DNA of 64,000 nt from Paracoccaceae bacterium (lineage in GTDB: Bacteria; Pseudomonadota; Alphaproteobacteria; Rhodobacterales; Rhodobacteraceae), in NCBI GenBank assembly GCA_016938875.1, contig JAFGTV010000008.1:62001-126000 (forward strand), written 5' to 3'. Position 1 is the stretch's first letter. Every line of letters starts with the position of its first letter. Of this stretch, positions 1-7,850 are shown piece after piece. The notes beneath the pieces are model-generated. The model was not told the DNA's origin. It saw only the letters and a list, made by a program, of their open reading frames with translations, and ran no database searches. A program made the translations under genes and the position numbers.

Positions 1-208
1 CCAGCGCCTCGGCGATGTCGCGCGGTTTCAGACCGGCGGGTTTTGCCAGCACCATCGCGGCATTGGTGGCCATGTCGCCATGGGCCGCGTCGCGGGGCGG
101 TTCCACCGCGACATTGGCGTGGTCCAGCCCCCGGGGCAGCAGCCCCTCGGCGGCCATCGCCTCAAGGCTGTCGATCACGAGCGCGCGCAGGTCGGTAAAC
201 AGGTTCAT
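1..208 (-). CDS. argS: Arginyl-tRNA synthetase, N-terminal fragment
   Basis: This is the first 69 codons of ArgS, which charges tRNA-Arg in the cytoplasm; the rest lies beyond the left edge. The frame starts [13 protein letters not shown] and includes [18 protein letters not shown]. That stretch is the N-terminal additional domain leading into the conserved P-x-x-x-x-HGD region typical of alphaproteobacterial ArgS. The gene follows dgt on the same strand with about 75 bp between them, so co-transcription with dgt is likely. Identity rests on recognising the N-terminal signature, because the catalytic HIGH and KMSK motifs are outside the window. Confidence 0.9.
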   Translation of the reverse strand, partial: MNLFTDLRALVIDSLEAMAAEGLLPRGLDHANVAVEPPRDAAHGDMATNAAMVLAKPAGLKPRDIAEAL

Positions 209-283
209 CGCTATCCCTTTCGGCTTGTCGCGGGGTTTATCACGACGCGGCGCGGGGTCAACGCCCGTGCCCTGCCCCGGCCA

Positions 284-1441
284 TCACGCCGCCCCGCCCA
301 GCAGGCGCGCGTGTTCCTGCATGGCAAAGCGGTCGGTCATCCCGGCGATATAGTCGGCCACGATCCGCGCCAGCGCGGTCTGGTCGCGCGCGGCGGCAAC
401 ATCGGCGCGCCATTTCTCGGGCAAGAGCGCAGGATCGCCCAGGTAAAGCGGGAACAGATCCTCGACCACCTTTGTCACCTCGGCCCGCACCGCCATGACC
501 GAGGGCGCGCGATACATCCGCCGGAACAGGAAGGCGCGGATCTGCTTGAGATCCGCCCAAAGCGGGTCGGAAAAGCGGATCACCGGCCGGCCCAGCATGC
601 GCACCGCATCCGCATTCTGCGGCGCGGCCTCGGCCAGAAGGGCGCGCGCGCGGTCGATCACATCCGACACCATCACCCCGAAAACCCGGCGCAGCGCCTC
701 GTGACGGCGCCGGCGCGGGTCCAGCCCCGGCCATTCGGCATCGACCTGGGCATAGCAGGCGCCGATGATCGGCAGTGCCGCGATCTCGTCTTCCTCGAAC
801 AATCCCGCGCGCAGCCCGTCATGCAGGTCGTGATTGTTATAGGCGATGTCATCGGCCAGGGCAGCGACCTGCGCCTCGGCGCTGGCATGGGTGGACAGTT
901 CCAGATCGTGCAGCGCGTCATACTCGGCCAACGCATAGGGCAGCGGGCCGGTAACCGGGCCGTTATGCTTGGCGATACCTTCCAGCGCCTCCCAGGTCAG
1001 GTTCAGCCCGTCAAAGCCCGCATAGTGACGCTCCAGCCGGGTGACGATGCGGATCGCCTGGGCGTTGTGATCGAACCCGCCATAGGGCGCCATCAGCGCG
1101 GCCAGCGCGTCCTCTCCGGTGTGGCCAAAGGGCGTGTGGCCCAGATCGTGGGCCAGGGCCACGGCCTCGGTCAGCTCGCCGTTCAGACCCAGCGCCCCGG
1201 CGATGGTGCGCGCGACCTGCGCCACCTCGATCGAATGGGTCAGCCGGGTGCGAAAACTGTCGCCCTCATGCACCACGAAGACCTGCGTCTTGTGCATCAG
1301 ACGCCGAAAGGCCGACGAATGGATGATCCGGTCGCGGTCACGTTGAAAGCACGAACGGAACGCGCTTTCCTCTTCGGGCACGCGCCGTCCGCGGCTGTGC
1401 GCGGGATCGCAGGCATAGGGGGCCAGCATGGGCTGCCTCAT
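284..1441 (-). CDS. dgt: Deoxyguanosinetriphosphate triphosphohydrolase-like protein
   Basis: This 385-aa cytoplasmic HD-superfamily enzyme is predicted to hydrolyse dNTPs (dGTP type) to the nucleoside and tripolyphosphate. The HD metal site is visible: an N-terminal RLTHSIEVAQ histidine, then AHDLGHTPFGH, and a downstream FDHNAQAIR segment typical of the dGTPase family. The start at 1441 is preceded by AGGA about 8 nt upstream; a second ATG lies four codons in. It is divergent from the A-type Fe-S carrier across a 68-bp gap and probably co-transcribed with argS. The length fits the shorter type-2 dGTPase-like group common in alphaproteobacteria, whose nucleotide specificity is often broader than that of E. 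coli Dgt. Confidence 0.93.
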   Translation of the reverse strand: MRQPMLAPYACDPAHSRGRRVPEEESAFRSCFQRDRDRIIHSSAFRRLMHKTQVFVVHEGDSFRTRLTHSIEVAQVARTIAGALGLNGELTEAVALAHDLGHTPFGHTGEDALAALMAPYGGFDHNAQAIRIVTRLERHYAGFDGLNLTWEALEGIAKHNGPVTGPLPYALAEYDALHDLELSTHASAEAQVAALADDIAYNNHDLHDGLRAGLFEEDEIAALPIIGACYAQVDAEWPGLDPRRRRHEALRRVFGVMVSDVIDRARALLAEAAPQNADAVRMLGRPVIRFSDPLWADLKQIRAFLFRRMYRAPSVMAVRAEVTKVVEDLFPLYLGDPALLPEKWRADVAAARDQTALARIVADYIAGMTDRFAMQEHARLLGGAA

Positions 1442-1509
1442 CGCTTGTTCCTGTGCGTCAGGTCCATATATTGAAGAGCAGGGAAATTGACACGGGGAAA
1501 CGCAGGAAA

Positions 1510-1839
1510 ATGGAGCTTACCGTTCCGCCACATGTGACCGGGCGCACCTTTGCCCGCCTGACCGAGATCGGCGCAGCAGCCCAGGGAAAGGCCCTGCGCG
1601 TCGCGGTCGAGGGCGGCGGCTGCTCCGGCTTTCAATACGAAATCACCCTCGATGAGGTGGCCGAGGGCGACCTGGTGCTGGAGGGGGCCGGCGAAAAGGT
1701 CGTGGTCGACGCCGTTTCGTTGCCGTTTCTGGCCAATGCCACGATAGATTTCACCGAAGAGCTGATCGGTGCGCGGTTCACCATCGAAAACCCCAACGCC
1801 ACCAGTTCATGCGGCTGCGGCACGTCCTTTTCGGTCTAG
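1510..1839 (+). CDS. A-type iron-sulfur cluster carrier (ErpA/IscA family)
   Basis: This 109-aa cytoplasmic protein holds or delivers Fe-S clusters to apoproteins. The three cluster-ligand cysteines of the HesB/IscA fold are present: C38 in GGGCSGFQY, then C101 and C103 in the C-terminal CGCG motif. The start MELTVPPHV at 1510 matches the family N-terminus; further in-frame codons upstream (to 1453) give no recognisable sequence. The gene stands alone here, with no isc or suf neighbours, which favours an ErpA-like role. I cannot separate ErpA, IscA and SufA by eye. Confidence 0.93.
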   Translation: MELTVPPHVTGRTFARLTEIGAAAQGKALRVAVEGGGCSGFQYEITLDEVAEGDLVLEGAGEKVVVDAVSLPFLANATIDFTEELIGARFTIENPNATSSCGCGTSFSV

Positions 1840-1858
1840 CCACCGCGCTGCGCGACTC

Positions 1859-1886
1859 TTTGCCATTTGCCCGATTCGATGGCAAA
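1859..1886. promoter_or_regulatory. Inverted repeat TTTGCCAT-N12-ATGGCAAA
   Basis: A perfect 8-bp inverted repeat with a 12-nt spacer lies 20 bp after the Fe-S carrier stop and about 130 bp before the cytochrome c' start. It could be the stem of a weak terminator for the upstream gene, although no real T-tract follows, or an operator for the cytochrome c' operon. Function is not established. Confidence 0.4.
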
Positions 1887-1917
1887 AACCTGCCGTTTGC
1901 GACTGATCGCCCCATGG

Positions 1918-1967
1918 CACGAAATCGTGAAACCGGCGACTGAAAACTGTGACGTGACCGTATCACG
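1918..1967. promoter_or_regulatory. Two dyads upstream of cytochrome c' (CACGAAATCGTG and CGTGA-N5-TCACG)
   Basis: Two inverted repeats lie 1918-1929 and 1953-1967, upstream of the cytochrome c' start at 2019. The second resembles a CRP/FNR-family half-site pair but has a 5-nt rather than 6-nt spacer. Together with the dyad at 1859 this makes a promoter region unusually rich in symmetry. These are candidate operators only; no -35/-10 pair is obvious. Confidence 0.35.
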
Positions 1968-2018
1968 GTCGCGTGGTATCGACACGCGAACCCATTTCCC
2001 AACCTTAAGGAGCATTAC

Positions 2019-2477
2019 ATGCGCAAGGTTCTTCTTCTGACTGCCGCCCTGGCCACCCTGCCCGCCGCCAGCTTTGCCGCCGACCTGGAGGGCGTCGTCG
2101 AGGCCCGCCGTGGCTTTTACGACCTGCTGGGCGCCAACATGGGCGCGCTGGTCTCCATGGTCAAAGGCGAGACCGAGTACGAAGGCGCCGCCGCACAGAG
2201 CTATGCCGACAACATGCTGCTGCTGACCAAGTACAACATGGGTCACCTCTATGCGCCCGGCACCTCGAATGCGGACATGCCCGGCAAGACCCGCGCCCTG
2301 CCCGCGATCTGGGAAAACGGCGCTGGCGTGCAGGAAAAAGGCATGGCCTTCGTCAAGGCCGTCGAGGCCCTGAACGAGGTCGCCGGCATGGACAAGGCCG
2401 ATCTCGGCAAGGCCGTGCAAACGCTTGGCGGCACCTGCAAGAGCTGCCATGACGACTTCCGCGCCAAGGATTTCTGA
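2019..2477 (+). CDS. cycP: Cytochrome c' precursor
   Basis: This 152-aa periplasmic four-helix-bundle c-type cytochrome has a Sec signal peptide (about residues 1-20, cleavage after SFA). Its single C-terminal haem motif is C140-K-S-C143-H144, the position characteristic of class II cytochromes c. Family members bind NO and protect against nitrosative stress. The start has a strong AAGGAG 6 nt upstream. The next gene, a b-type cytochrome, begins 3 nt after the stop, so the two are surely co-transcribed. The pairing suggests that membrane cytochrome b reduces the periplasmic haem protein. Dyads upstream at 1859-1967 may regulate it. Confidence 0.94.
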   Translation: MRKVLLLTAALATLPAASFAADLEGVVEARRGFYDLLGANMGALVSMVKGETEYEGAAAQSYADNMLLLTKYNMGHLYAPGTSNADMPGKTRALPAIWENGAGVQEKGMAFVKAVEALNEVAGMDKADLGKAVQTLGGTCKSCHDDFRAKDF

Positions 2478-2480
2478 TCC

Positions 2481-3086
2481 ATGAATGATGGCCCGAGCAC
2501 CGAAAAATCCGATCTGGAAACCATCCGCGTCTGGGATCCCGCGCTGCGGCTCTTTCACTGGGCACTGACGATTGCGGTCGTCGGCGCCTGGGGGCTGGGC
2601 AAGTTCGGCCCCGACGTGATGACGTTGCATTTCTATTTCGGCTACGCGGTGCTCGGGCTTCTCGGCTTTCGCGTGATCTGGGGCTTTGTCGGTCCCGAAC
2701 ACGCGCGATTTTCGAATTTTGCCTACGGGCCGTGGGCGATCCTGAAATATGTCTTCGGGATGTTTTCGCGCAGCCCGTCCTATTGGCGCGGGCATAACCC
2801 GCTGGGCGGTCTGTTCGTGTTTATCATCCTGGGCCTTCTGGCGGTCCATGCCGCCACCGGTCTGTTTGCCGACCCCGAGGATTACGTCAATGTCGGCCCC
2901 CTGGCCGGCTATGTCAGCGCGGCCACCTCGCTGGCGGCGCTGTCGCTGCATGACACGTTGTCCTGGGTGGTTCTGGGCATTGTGGTGCTGCATGTCGCCG
3001 CCATCGGTTTTTACAACAAGTGGAAGCGCGAAAACCTGGTCCGCCCGATGGTCACCGGCCGCAAGCTTGTGCGCCGGGCCCGCTGA
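2481..3086 (+). CDS. Cytochrome b561-family membrane protein (cytochrome c' partner)
   Basis: This 201-aa inner-membrane protein has about four transmembrane helices and belongs to the cytochrome b561 / Ni-Fe hydrogenase b-subunit family. It opens with the family signature IRVWDPALRLFHW, and further candidate haem-ligand histidines lie in MTLHFYFGY, LSLHDTLSW and VVLHVAAIG. It is expected to pass electrons from quinol or another membrane donor to a periplasmic c-type cytochrome, here the cytochrome c' encoded 3 nt upstream. A second member of the same family is encoded at 43711-44367 in the flavinylation locus. Confidence 0.9.
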   Translation: MNDGPSTEKSDLETIRVWDPALRLFHWALTIAVVGAWGLGKFGPDVMTLHFYFGYAVLGLLGFRVIWGFVGPEHARFSNFAYGPWAILKYVFGMFSRSPSYWRGHNPLGGLFVFIILGLLAVHAATGLFADPEDYVNVGPLAGYVSAATSLAALSLHDTLSWVVLGIVVLHVAAIGFYNKWKRENLVRPMVTGRKLVRRAR

Positions 3087-3128
3087 TCGGGTCTGGACAG
3101 CGCCCCCCGCCCGGTCCATTCCCCGGCC

Positions 3129-4364
3129 ATGAGCCAGTCTTACACCTGTGTGATCCTGGGCGCTGGCGCCGCGGGCATGATGTGCGCCGCCCATGCGGCC
3201 GCGCGCGGCGGGCGTGTGCTGGTGCTGGACCATGCCCGCGCCCCGGGGGAAAAGATCCGCATCTCGGGCGGGGGGCGGTGCAATTTCACCAACCTGCACG
3301 CGGGCCCCGGCAATTTCCTGTCGGAAAACCCCCATTTCGCCAAATCCGCCCTGGCCCGCTATACCCAGTGGGATTTCCTGGATCTGGTCGCCCGCCACGG
3401 CATCGCCTGGCATGAAAAGACCCTGGGACAGCTTTTCTGCGACGGCTCGGCGCGCGAAATCGTGGCCATGCTGGTCGCGGAGATGCGCCGCGCAGGGGCC
3501 GATCTGCGGCTGCAAACCGCTGCCACGGATGTGGAAAAAACCCCCGCGGGCTTTGCCCTGACCCTGTCCACCGGCGAGCGGGTGAAAAGCGAAACCCTGG
3601 TGCTGGCCACGGGTGGCAAGTCGATCCCCAAGATGGGTGCCAGCGATTTCGCCCACATGGTCGCGCGCCAATTCGGCCACCGCATCACCGACACCCGCCC
3701 CGCGCTGGTGCCGCTGACCCTGTCGGGCAGCCCGCTGGAGGGGATCGCGCCCCTGGCCGGGCTGGCCACCCCCGCGCGCGTCAGCACCGGCGGCGACGGC
3801 ACCGGCGGCGTCAGTTTCGACGAGGCGCTGCTGGTCACGCACCGGGGCCTTTCAGGGCCGGCGATCCTGCAAATCTCTTCCTATTGGCGCGAGGGACAGG
3901 AAATCGCGATCGACCTGCTGCCGGGCAGCGACGCAGGGGCGGTCCTGCGCGATCTGCGCGCCGGGATGGGCCGCAAGGGGGTCGCGGGTGCGCTGGCCAA
4001 GCTGCTGCCCGCGCGGTTGGCCGCGCATGTGGCCGCACGCGCGGGGTTGAGTTGCAACATGGCCGATCTGTCCGACACGCGGCTGGCGGGGCTGGCCGCC
4101 GCGCTGACCGACTGGCGGCTGACGCCCTCGGGCACCGAGGGGTATCGCACCGCCGAGGTCACCCTGGGCGGCATCGCCACCGACGACCTCGACGCGCGCA
4201 GCATGGAAAGCCGGCTGGTGCCGGGCCTTTATGCCATCGGCGAGGCGGTGGATGTCACCGGATGGCTGGGCGGGTTCAATTTCCAGTGGGCCTGGTCGTC
4301 AGGCTGGGCGGCCGGCACGGCGATTGCCACACGCGGCGCTGGCCAAGGCGCCATGCCGGGCTAA
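3129..4364 (+). CDS. BaiN/HI0933 (YhiN) family NAD(P)/FAD-dependent oxidoreductase
   Basis: This 411-aa cytoplasmic flavoprotein has an N-terminal dinucleotide-binding glycine-rich loop (VILGAGAAGMMCA), then the family-specific GEKIRISGGGRCNFTN segment that distinguishes the HI0933/YhiN group. The C-terminus ends in TGWLGGFNFQWAWSSG, where the FAD site closes. The substrate is unknown for most members; one relative, BaiN, acts on bile-acid intermediates, which should not be transferred to this protein. It lies 42 bp after the cytochrome b gene and may be read from the same promoter. Confidence 0.9.
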   Translation: MSQSYTCVILGAGAAGMMCAAHAAARGGRVLVLDHARAPGEKIRISGGGRCNFTNLHAGPGNFLSENPHFAKSALARYTQWDFLDLVARHGIAWHEKTLGQLFCDGSAREIVAMLVAEMRRAGADLRLQTAATDVEKTPAGFALTLSTGERVKSETLVLATGGKSIPKMGASDFAHMVARQFGHRITDTRPALVPLTLSGSPLEGIAPLAGLATPARVSTGGDGTGGVSFDEALLVTHRGLSGPAILQISSYWREGQEIAIDLLPGSDAGAVLRDLRAGMGRKGVAGALAKLLPARLAAHVAARAGLSCNMADLSDTRLAGLAAALTDWRLTPSGTEGYRTAEVTLGGIATDDLDARSMESRLVPGLYAIGEAVDVTGWLGGFNFQWAWSSGWAAGTAIATRGAGQGAMPG

Positions 4365-4400
4365 TCTTGCCCCAAACCGCCCGACACAGGACATGACGCG

Positions 4401-5144
4401 ATGACCAAACTGCTCTTGCTGGGATCGGGGCCCGGGGTTGTCGCCTGTCGCGACTGGCCGCGTGCACCGTTTGACGTGATCGTTGCGATCAACAACGCCT
4501 GGGCGGTTCGGCCCGACTGGGACGCGCTGGTTTACCCCCATGACTTTCCGGCCGCGCGCATGCCCCCTGCGCCCGCCCCCCACCAGGCGCTGATCGACGA
4601 GACCGCCTTCGTGCCCGCGATGAACGCCTTTGGCGGCGTGGTCTATTGCGGGGCCACCATGGCCCTGACCGCGGCCTATTGGGTGCTGGCCCGGTACCGC
4701 CCCAAGGTGGTCGCGGTGTTGGGCTGCGACATGGTCTATCCGGCCACCGGGCCCAGCCATTTCTACGGTCAGGGCCGTGCCGATCCGCTGCGCGCGGACA
4801 TCACGCTGCAATCGCTAGAGGCCAAATCGGCCCGCCTGATGGTGCAGGCCGCGGCCCAGGGCACTGCCATGGTCAACCTGTCCAGCGGCCCAAGCCGGTT
4901 GGTGTTTCCCCGCGCCACGTCGCGCACCCTGCCCACGCGCCCCGCGCGGTTCGATCCCGCCCGCGCCGCCCGTGCGCTGGCGCGCGAGGCCGAACTGGGC
5001 TACGGCGCGCCCAGCGGGCGGGGCTGGAACGACCCCGACCGGTTTGATCCAGCCCGGTTGCGCGCTCTGGATGCGCTGTGGCTGGATGCGGCGGGGGGGC
5101 CTTGTGCGCCATCCACGGCAAATATTTTCCAGCCGGGCGCCTAA
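4401..5144 (+). CDS. Conserved protein of unknown function, 247 aa
   Basis: I do not recognise a defined family. The protein starts with a nucleotide- or sugar-nucleotide-binding style strand-loop (KLLLLGSGPGV), has a central VVAVLGCDMVYP segment and a later MVNLSSGPSRLVFPR motif. The pattern resembles glycosyltransferase-associated DUF115/MptE-like Rossmann proteins, but that is only an impression. There is no signal peptide or membrane segment, so it is probably cytoplasmic. It sits 36 bp after the BaiN-type gene and 77 bp before xthA on the same strand. Confidence 0.75.
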   Translation: MTKLLLLGSGPGVVACRDWPRAPFDVIVAINNAWAVRPDWDALVYPHDFPAARMPPAPAPHQALIDETAFVPAMNAFGGVVYCGATMALTAAYWVLARYRPKVVAVLGCDMVYPATGPSHFYGQGRADPLRADITLQSLEAKSARLMVQAAAQGTAMVNLSSGPSRLVFPRATSRTLPTRPARFDPARAARALAREAELGYGAPSGRGWNDPDRFDPARLRALDALWLDAAGGPCAPSTANIFQPGA

Positions 5145-5221
5145 GCTGTCGGTCGCGGCATGGACTTTCGCGCCCCCGGCGGGGATATTTCAACCAACGC
5201 AGGAACAAGGGCCGCCGCACC

Positions 5222-6001
5222 ATGCAAATCGCCACCTTCAACATCAACGGGGTCAAGGCCCGGATCGGCGCGCTGACCGACTGGCTGACCGCCGCCCGGC
5301 CCGATGTCGCGCTGCTGCAAGAGATCAAGTCGCTGGACGAAACCTTCCCCCGCGAGGTGTTCGAGGATATGGGCTACCGCGTTGAAACCCATGGCCAAAA
5401 GGGGTTCAACGGCGTGGCGATCCTGTCGCGCCTGCCGCTGGAGGACGTGGTGCGCGGCCTGCCCGGCGACCCGCAGGACGAACAGGCCCGCTGGATAGAG
5501 GCCACCGTGATCGGCACCCGCGCGGTGCGGGTGTGCGGGCTTTACCTGCCCAATGGCAACCCTGCGCCGGGACCGAAATATGACTATAAACTGGCCTGGA
5601 TGGCGCGGCTGGAGGCGCGCGCGCGCGACCTGTTGGCAGCCGAGGAACCGGCGCTGATGGCGGGCGATTACAACGTCATCCCCCAGGACGAGGACGCCGC
5701 CCGGCCGGCCGCCTGGGCCAAGGACGCGCTGGCGCTGCCGCAATCGCGCGCGGCGTTCCGGCGGGTGCTCAACCTGGGCTTTACCGAGGCGTTCCGCGCC
5801 CGCGTGCAGGGTCCGGGGCATTACAGTTTCTGGGATTACCAGGCCGGCGCGTGGAACCGCAATGACGGTATCCGCATCGATCATGTGCTGATGACGCCGC
5901 AGGCCGCCGATCTGATGACCGATTGCCGGATCGAGGCAGAGGTGCGCGGCGGCGAAAAACCCTCGGACCACGTGCCGGTCTGGGTGACGCTGGACGCCTG
6001 A
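5222..6001 (+). CDS. xthA: Exodeoxyribonuclease III (AP endonuclease)
   Basis: This 259-aa cytoplasmic DNA-repair nuclease cleaves 5' to abasic sites and degrades DNA 3'-to-5'. The exonuclease/endonuclease/phosphatase fold motifs are in order: FNINGVKAR, LLQEIKS (metal-binding E34), GFNGVAILSR, LYLPNGN, AGDYNV, a WNRNDGIRIDH block and a C-terminal SDHVPV with the catalytic histidine. The ATG at 5222 gives the standard MQIATFNING start; the frame upstream of it is not conserved. It converges with the flavin monooxygenase gene, whose stop is 20 bp away. Confidence 0.96.
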   Translation: MQIATFNINGVKARIGALTDWLTAARPDVALLQEIKSLDETFPREVFEDMGYRVETHGQKGFNGVAILSRLPLEDVVRGLPGDPQDEQARWIEATVIGTRAVRVCGLYLPNGNPAPGPKYDYKLAWMARLEARARDLLAAEEPALMAGDYNVIPQDEDAARPAAWAKDALALPQSRAAFRRVLNLGFTEAFRARVQGPGHYSFWDYQAGAWNRNDGIRIDHVLMTPQAADLMTDCRIEAEVRGGEKPSDHVPVWVTLDA

Positions 6002-6020
6002 GCCGCGCGCGGCCGCCCGC

Positions 6021-7217
6021 TCAGGGCATCGGGGCCGCGATCAGCGGATGGCGCGCGGCGACATCATGGGCATAGACCCAGTCGAACCGTTTCAACGCCC
6101 CGCCCGGCGCCAGGGCGCCGCCGATCCGCAGCGCCGCATGGGCGGCCATGCGCAGCGGGCCAAAGCGCAGGTGATAGTTGCGCGCGTTCCGGGTTGCGGC
6201 CTCGACGATCTTCATGGTGCGCGGGCGGCGTTCGGCCTGATAGGCGGCAAAGGCGGCCTCATGCCCCTCGTGCCCGGCCAGGCATGCGGCCAGCACCCAG
6301 GCATCCTCCAGCGCCATGTTCGCGCCCTGGGCCAGGAAGGGCAGCGTGGGATGGGCCGCGTCACCCAGGATCGCCGCCGGGCCCTGGTGCCAGACCGGGG
6401 CGACGGGGTGGCGGAAAAGGCCCCACAGATTGACCCGCTCGACCCGGCTGAGCAGCTCGGGGACCTCGGCGCCGAACCCGGCAAAGGCCGCGCGCAGGTT
6501 GTCGGGGTCGTCGTCGTGATTCCACCCCTCATCGACCCATTCGCGGCGTTCCTCGACGGCGACGATGTTGATCACCTCGCCGCCACGCAGCGGGTAATGC
6601 ACCAGATGACGCCCCGGCCCCATGTGAACATGGGCCACCGGCGCGACAGGCCCCTTGGCGGGCACCAGCGCGCGCCAGGCGACCTGGCCGGTAAAGGACG
6701 GCCGCGCAGGCCCGTTCAGCACCCCGCGCACGACCGAATGCAACCCATCCGCCCCGATCACCAGGTCGGCGGCCAGATGGGCGCCCTGGGCGGTGGTCAG
6801 ATGGGCGCGATCAGCGTCCAGCGCCAGGCCGGTAATGTCATGCAACAGCCGGATCTGCACGCCCGCGGCGCGCGCGCCGTCGGCCAGCAACTGCACCAGA
6901 TCAGCGCGGTGGATAAAGTAATAATCGCCCGCGCCGCTGGACAGATCCAGCCGCAGCACCTCGGCCCCTTCGCGGAAATCGCGCAGCACCACCTCGCGGC
7001 CGCGCACCCCGGCCTGGGCCAGCGCATCGCCCACGCCGAGTGCGTTCAGCACGGCAACGCCGTTGGGGCTGATTTGCAGGCCTGCGCCGACCTCGCGGAT
7101 GGCGTCGGCACGTTCCAGAACCGCCACTTCGGCACCGCGCCGCGCCAGCGCGGTCGCAACGGCAAGGCCGGCAATGCCAGCCCCCAGAACGGTGATCTTG
7201 CGTCCGGTCAGCGCCAT
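6021..7217 (-). CDS. FAD-dependent monooxygenase, salicylate-hydroxylase-like
   Basis: This 398-aa member of the PHBH/UbiH class A flavoprotein monooxygenases hydroxylates an aromatic or related substrate with NAD(P)H and O2. The GxGxxG loop (VLGAGIAGLAVA), the central GADGLHSVVRG and the distal GDAAHPTLPFLAQG motif define the FAD site. The start at 7217 (MALTGRKITV) is chosen because it sits just before the Rossmann strand; longer in-frame starts would run into the dksA gene. The gene follows dksA by 22 bp, so it may be co-transcribed. No ring-cleavage gene lies nearby, so the substrate cannot be inferred. Confidence 0.9.
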   Translation of the reverse strand: MALTGRKITVLGAGIAGLAVATALARRGAEVAVLERADAIREVGAGLQISPNGVAVLNALGVGDALAQAGVRGREVVLRDFREGAEVLRLDLSSGAGDYYFIHRADLVQLLADGARAAGVQIRLLHDITGLALDADRAHLTTAQGAHLAADLVIGADGLHSVVRGVLNGPARPSFTGQVAWRALVPAKGPVAPVAHVHMGPGRHLVHYPLRGGEVINIVAVEERREWVDEGWNHDDDPDNLRAAFAGFGAEVPELLSRVERVNLWGLFRHPVAPVWHQGPAAILGDAAHPTLPFLAQGANMALEDAWVLAACLAGHEGHEAAFAAYQAERRPRTMKIVEAATRNARNYHLRFGPLRMAAHAALRIGGALAPGGALKRFDWVYAHDVAARHPLIAAPMP

Positions 7218-7239
7218 ACCCGTTACCCCATCCCCTGCC

Positions 7240-7662
7240 TCAGTCGTCGCGATGCACCTTTTCGCGGCGCTCGTGGCGTTCCTGGGCCTCAAGGCTGAGC
7301 GTCGCGATCGGGCGCGCGTCCAACCGCTTCAACGAGATCGGCTCGCCGGTTTCCTCGCAATAGCCATAGTCGCCAGTCTCGATCCGGCGCAGGGCGGCGT
7401 CGATTTTCGACACGACCTTGCGCTGACGATCGCGGGTGCGCAGTTCCAGCGCGCGATCGGTTTCCTCGCTGGCGCGGTCGGCCACATCGGGAATGTTGCG
7501 GCTGCTGTCCTGAAGACCTTCGATGGTCTCCCGGTTTTCATTCAGAATATCGTTCTTCCAGGCAGTCAGTTTGCGGCGGAAATATTCGAGCTGCCGCGCG
7601 TTCATGAACGGTTCATCTTCAGCCGGGCGATAATCATCGGGTAGGAAAACTTCGGCTTTCAT
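7240..7662 (-). CDS. dksA: DksA-type RNA polymerase-binding regulator with degenerate zinc finger
   Basis: This 140-aa DksA/TraR protein works with ppGpp in the RNA polymerase secondary channel to adjust rRNA and amino-acid promoters. The coiled-coil tip motif D59-V-A-D62-R-A64 is intact. The C-terminal zinc-finger region keeps a single cysteine (C102 in YGYCEETGEP) where the classic protein has four, as in the R. sphaeroides homologue. I chose MKAEVFLPDDY (7662), which matches relatives and has GGAG upstream. An in-frame ATG at 7701 has an even stronger GGGGAGG and would add 13 residues, so the start is not fully settled. Confidence 0.92.
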   Translation of the reverse strand: MKAEVFLPDDYRPAEDEPFMNARQLEYFRRKLTAWKNDILNENRETIEGLQDSSRNIPDVADRASEETDRALELRTRDRQRKVVSKIDAALRRIETGDYGYCEETGEPISLKRLDARPIATLSLEAQERHERREKVHRDD

Positions 7663-7755
7663 CCCTGCTCCCTGTTGCTGGCCGGGTGAAAACTCCGTCA
7701 TCAAAACCTCCCCGGCGCTTCTGCGGGTGCGTTTAGCCCAATCGTCGCAGCGTGT

Positions 7756-7768
7756 CACTAGGCTAGTG
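7756..7768. promoter_or_regulatory. Perfect 13-bp palindrome CACTAG-G-CTAGTG
   Basis: This lies between divergent dksA and moxR, followed on the plus strand by an AT-rich CAATATATG. CTAG is rare in this GC-rich sequence, so two copies in a perfect dyad stand out. It is a candidate operator or promoter element for moxR and/or dksA; function is inferred from position only. Confidence 0.4.
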
Positions 7769-7850
7769 GCGCAATATATGCCGCTTGAAGCTTTGTGAAG
7801 AGGCGCTATCGTCGCCCCCTGGTTTATACGCCATCAAGGGGGCCCGGCCC

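Noticed and set aside
80-1474. 464-codon plus-strand open frame
   Set aside because: Antisense to dgt, which has intact HD motifs.
1836-3842. 668-codon minus-strand open frame
   Set aside because: Antisense to cytochrome c', cytochrome b561 and BaiN-type genes, all of which have strong motifs; composition is that of a shadow.
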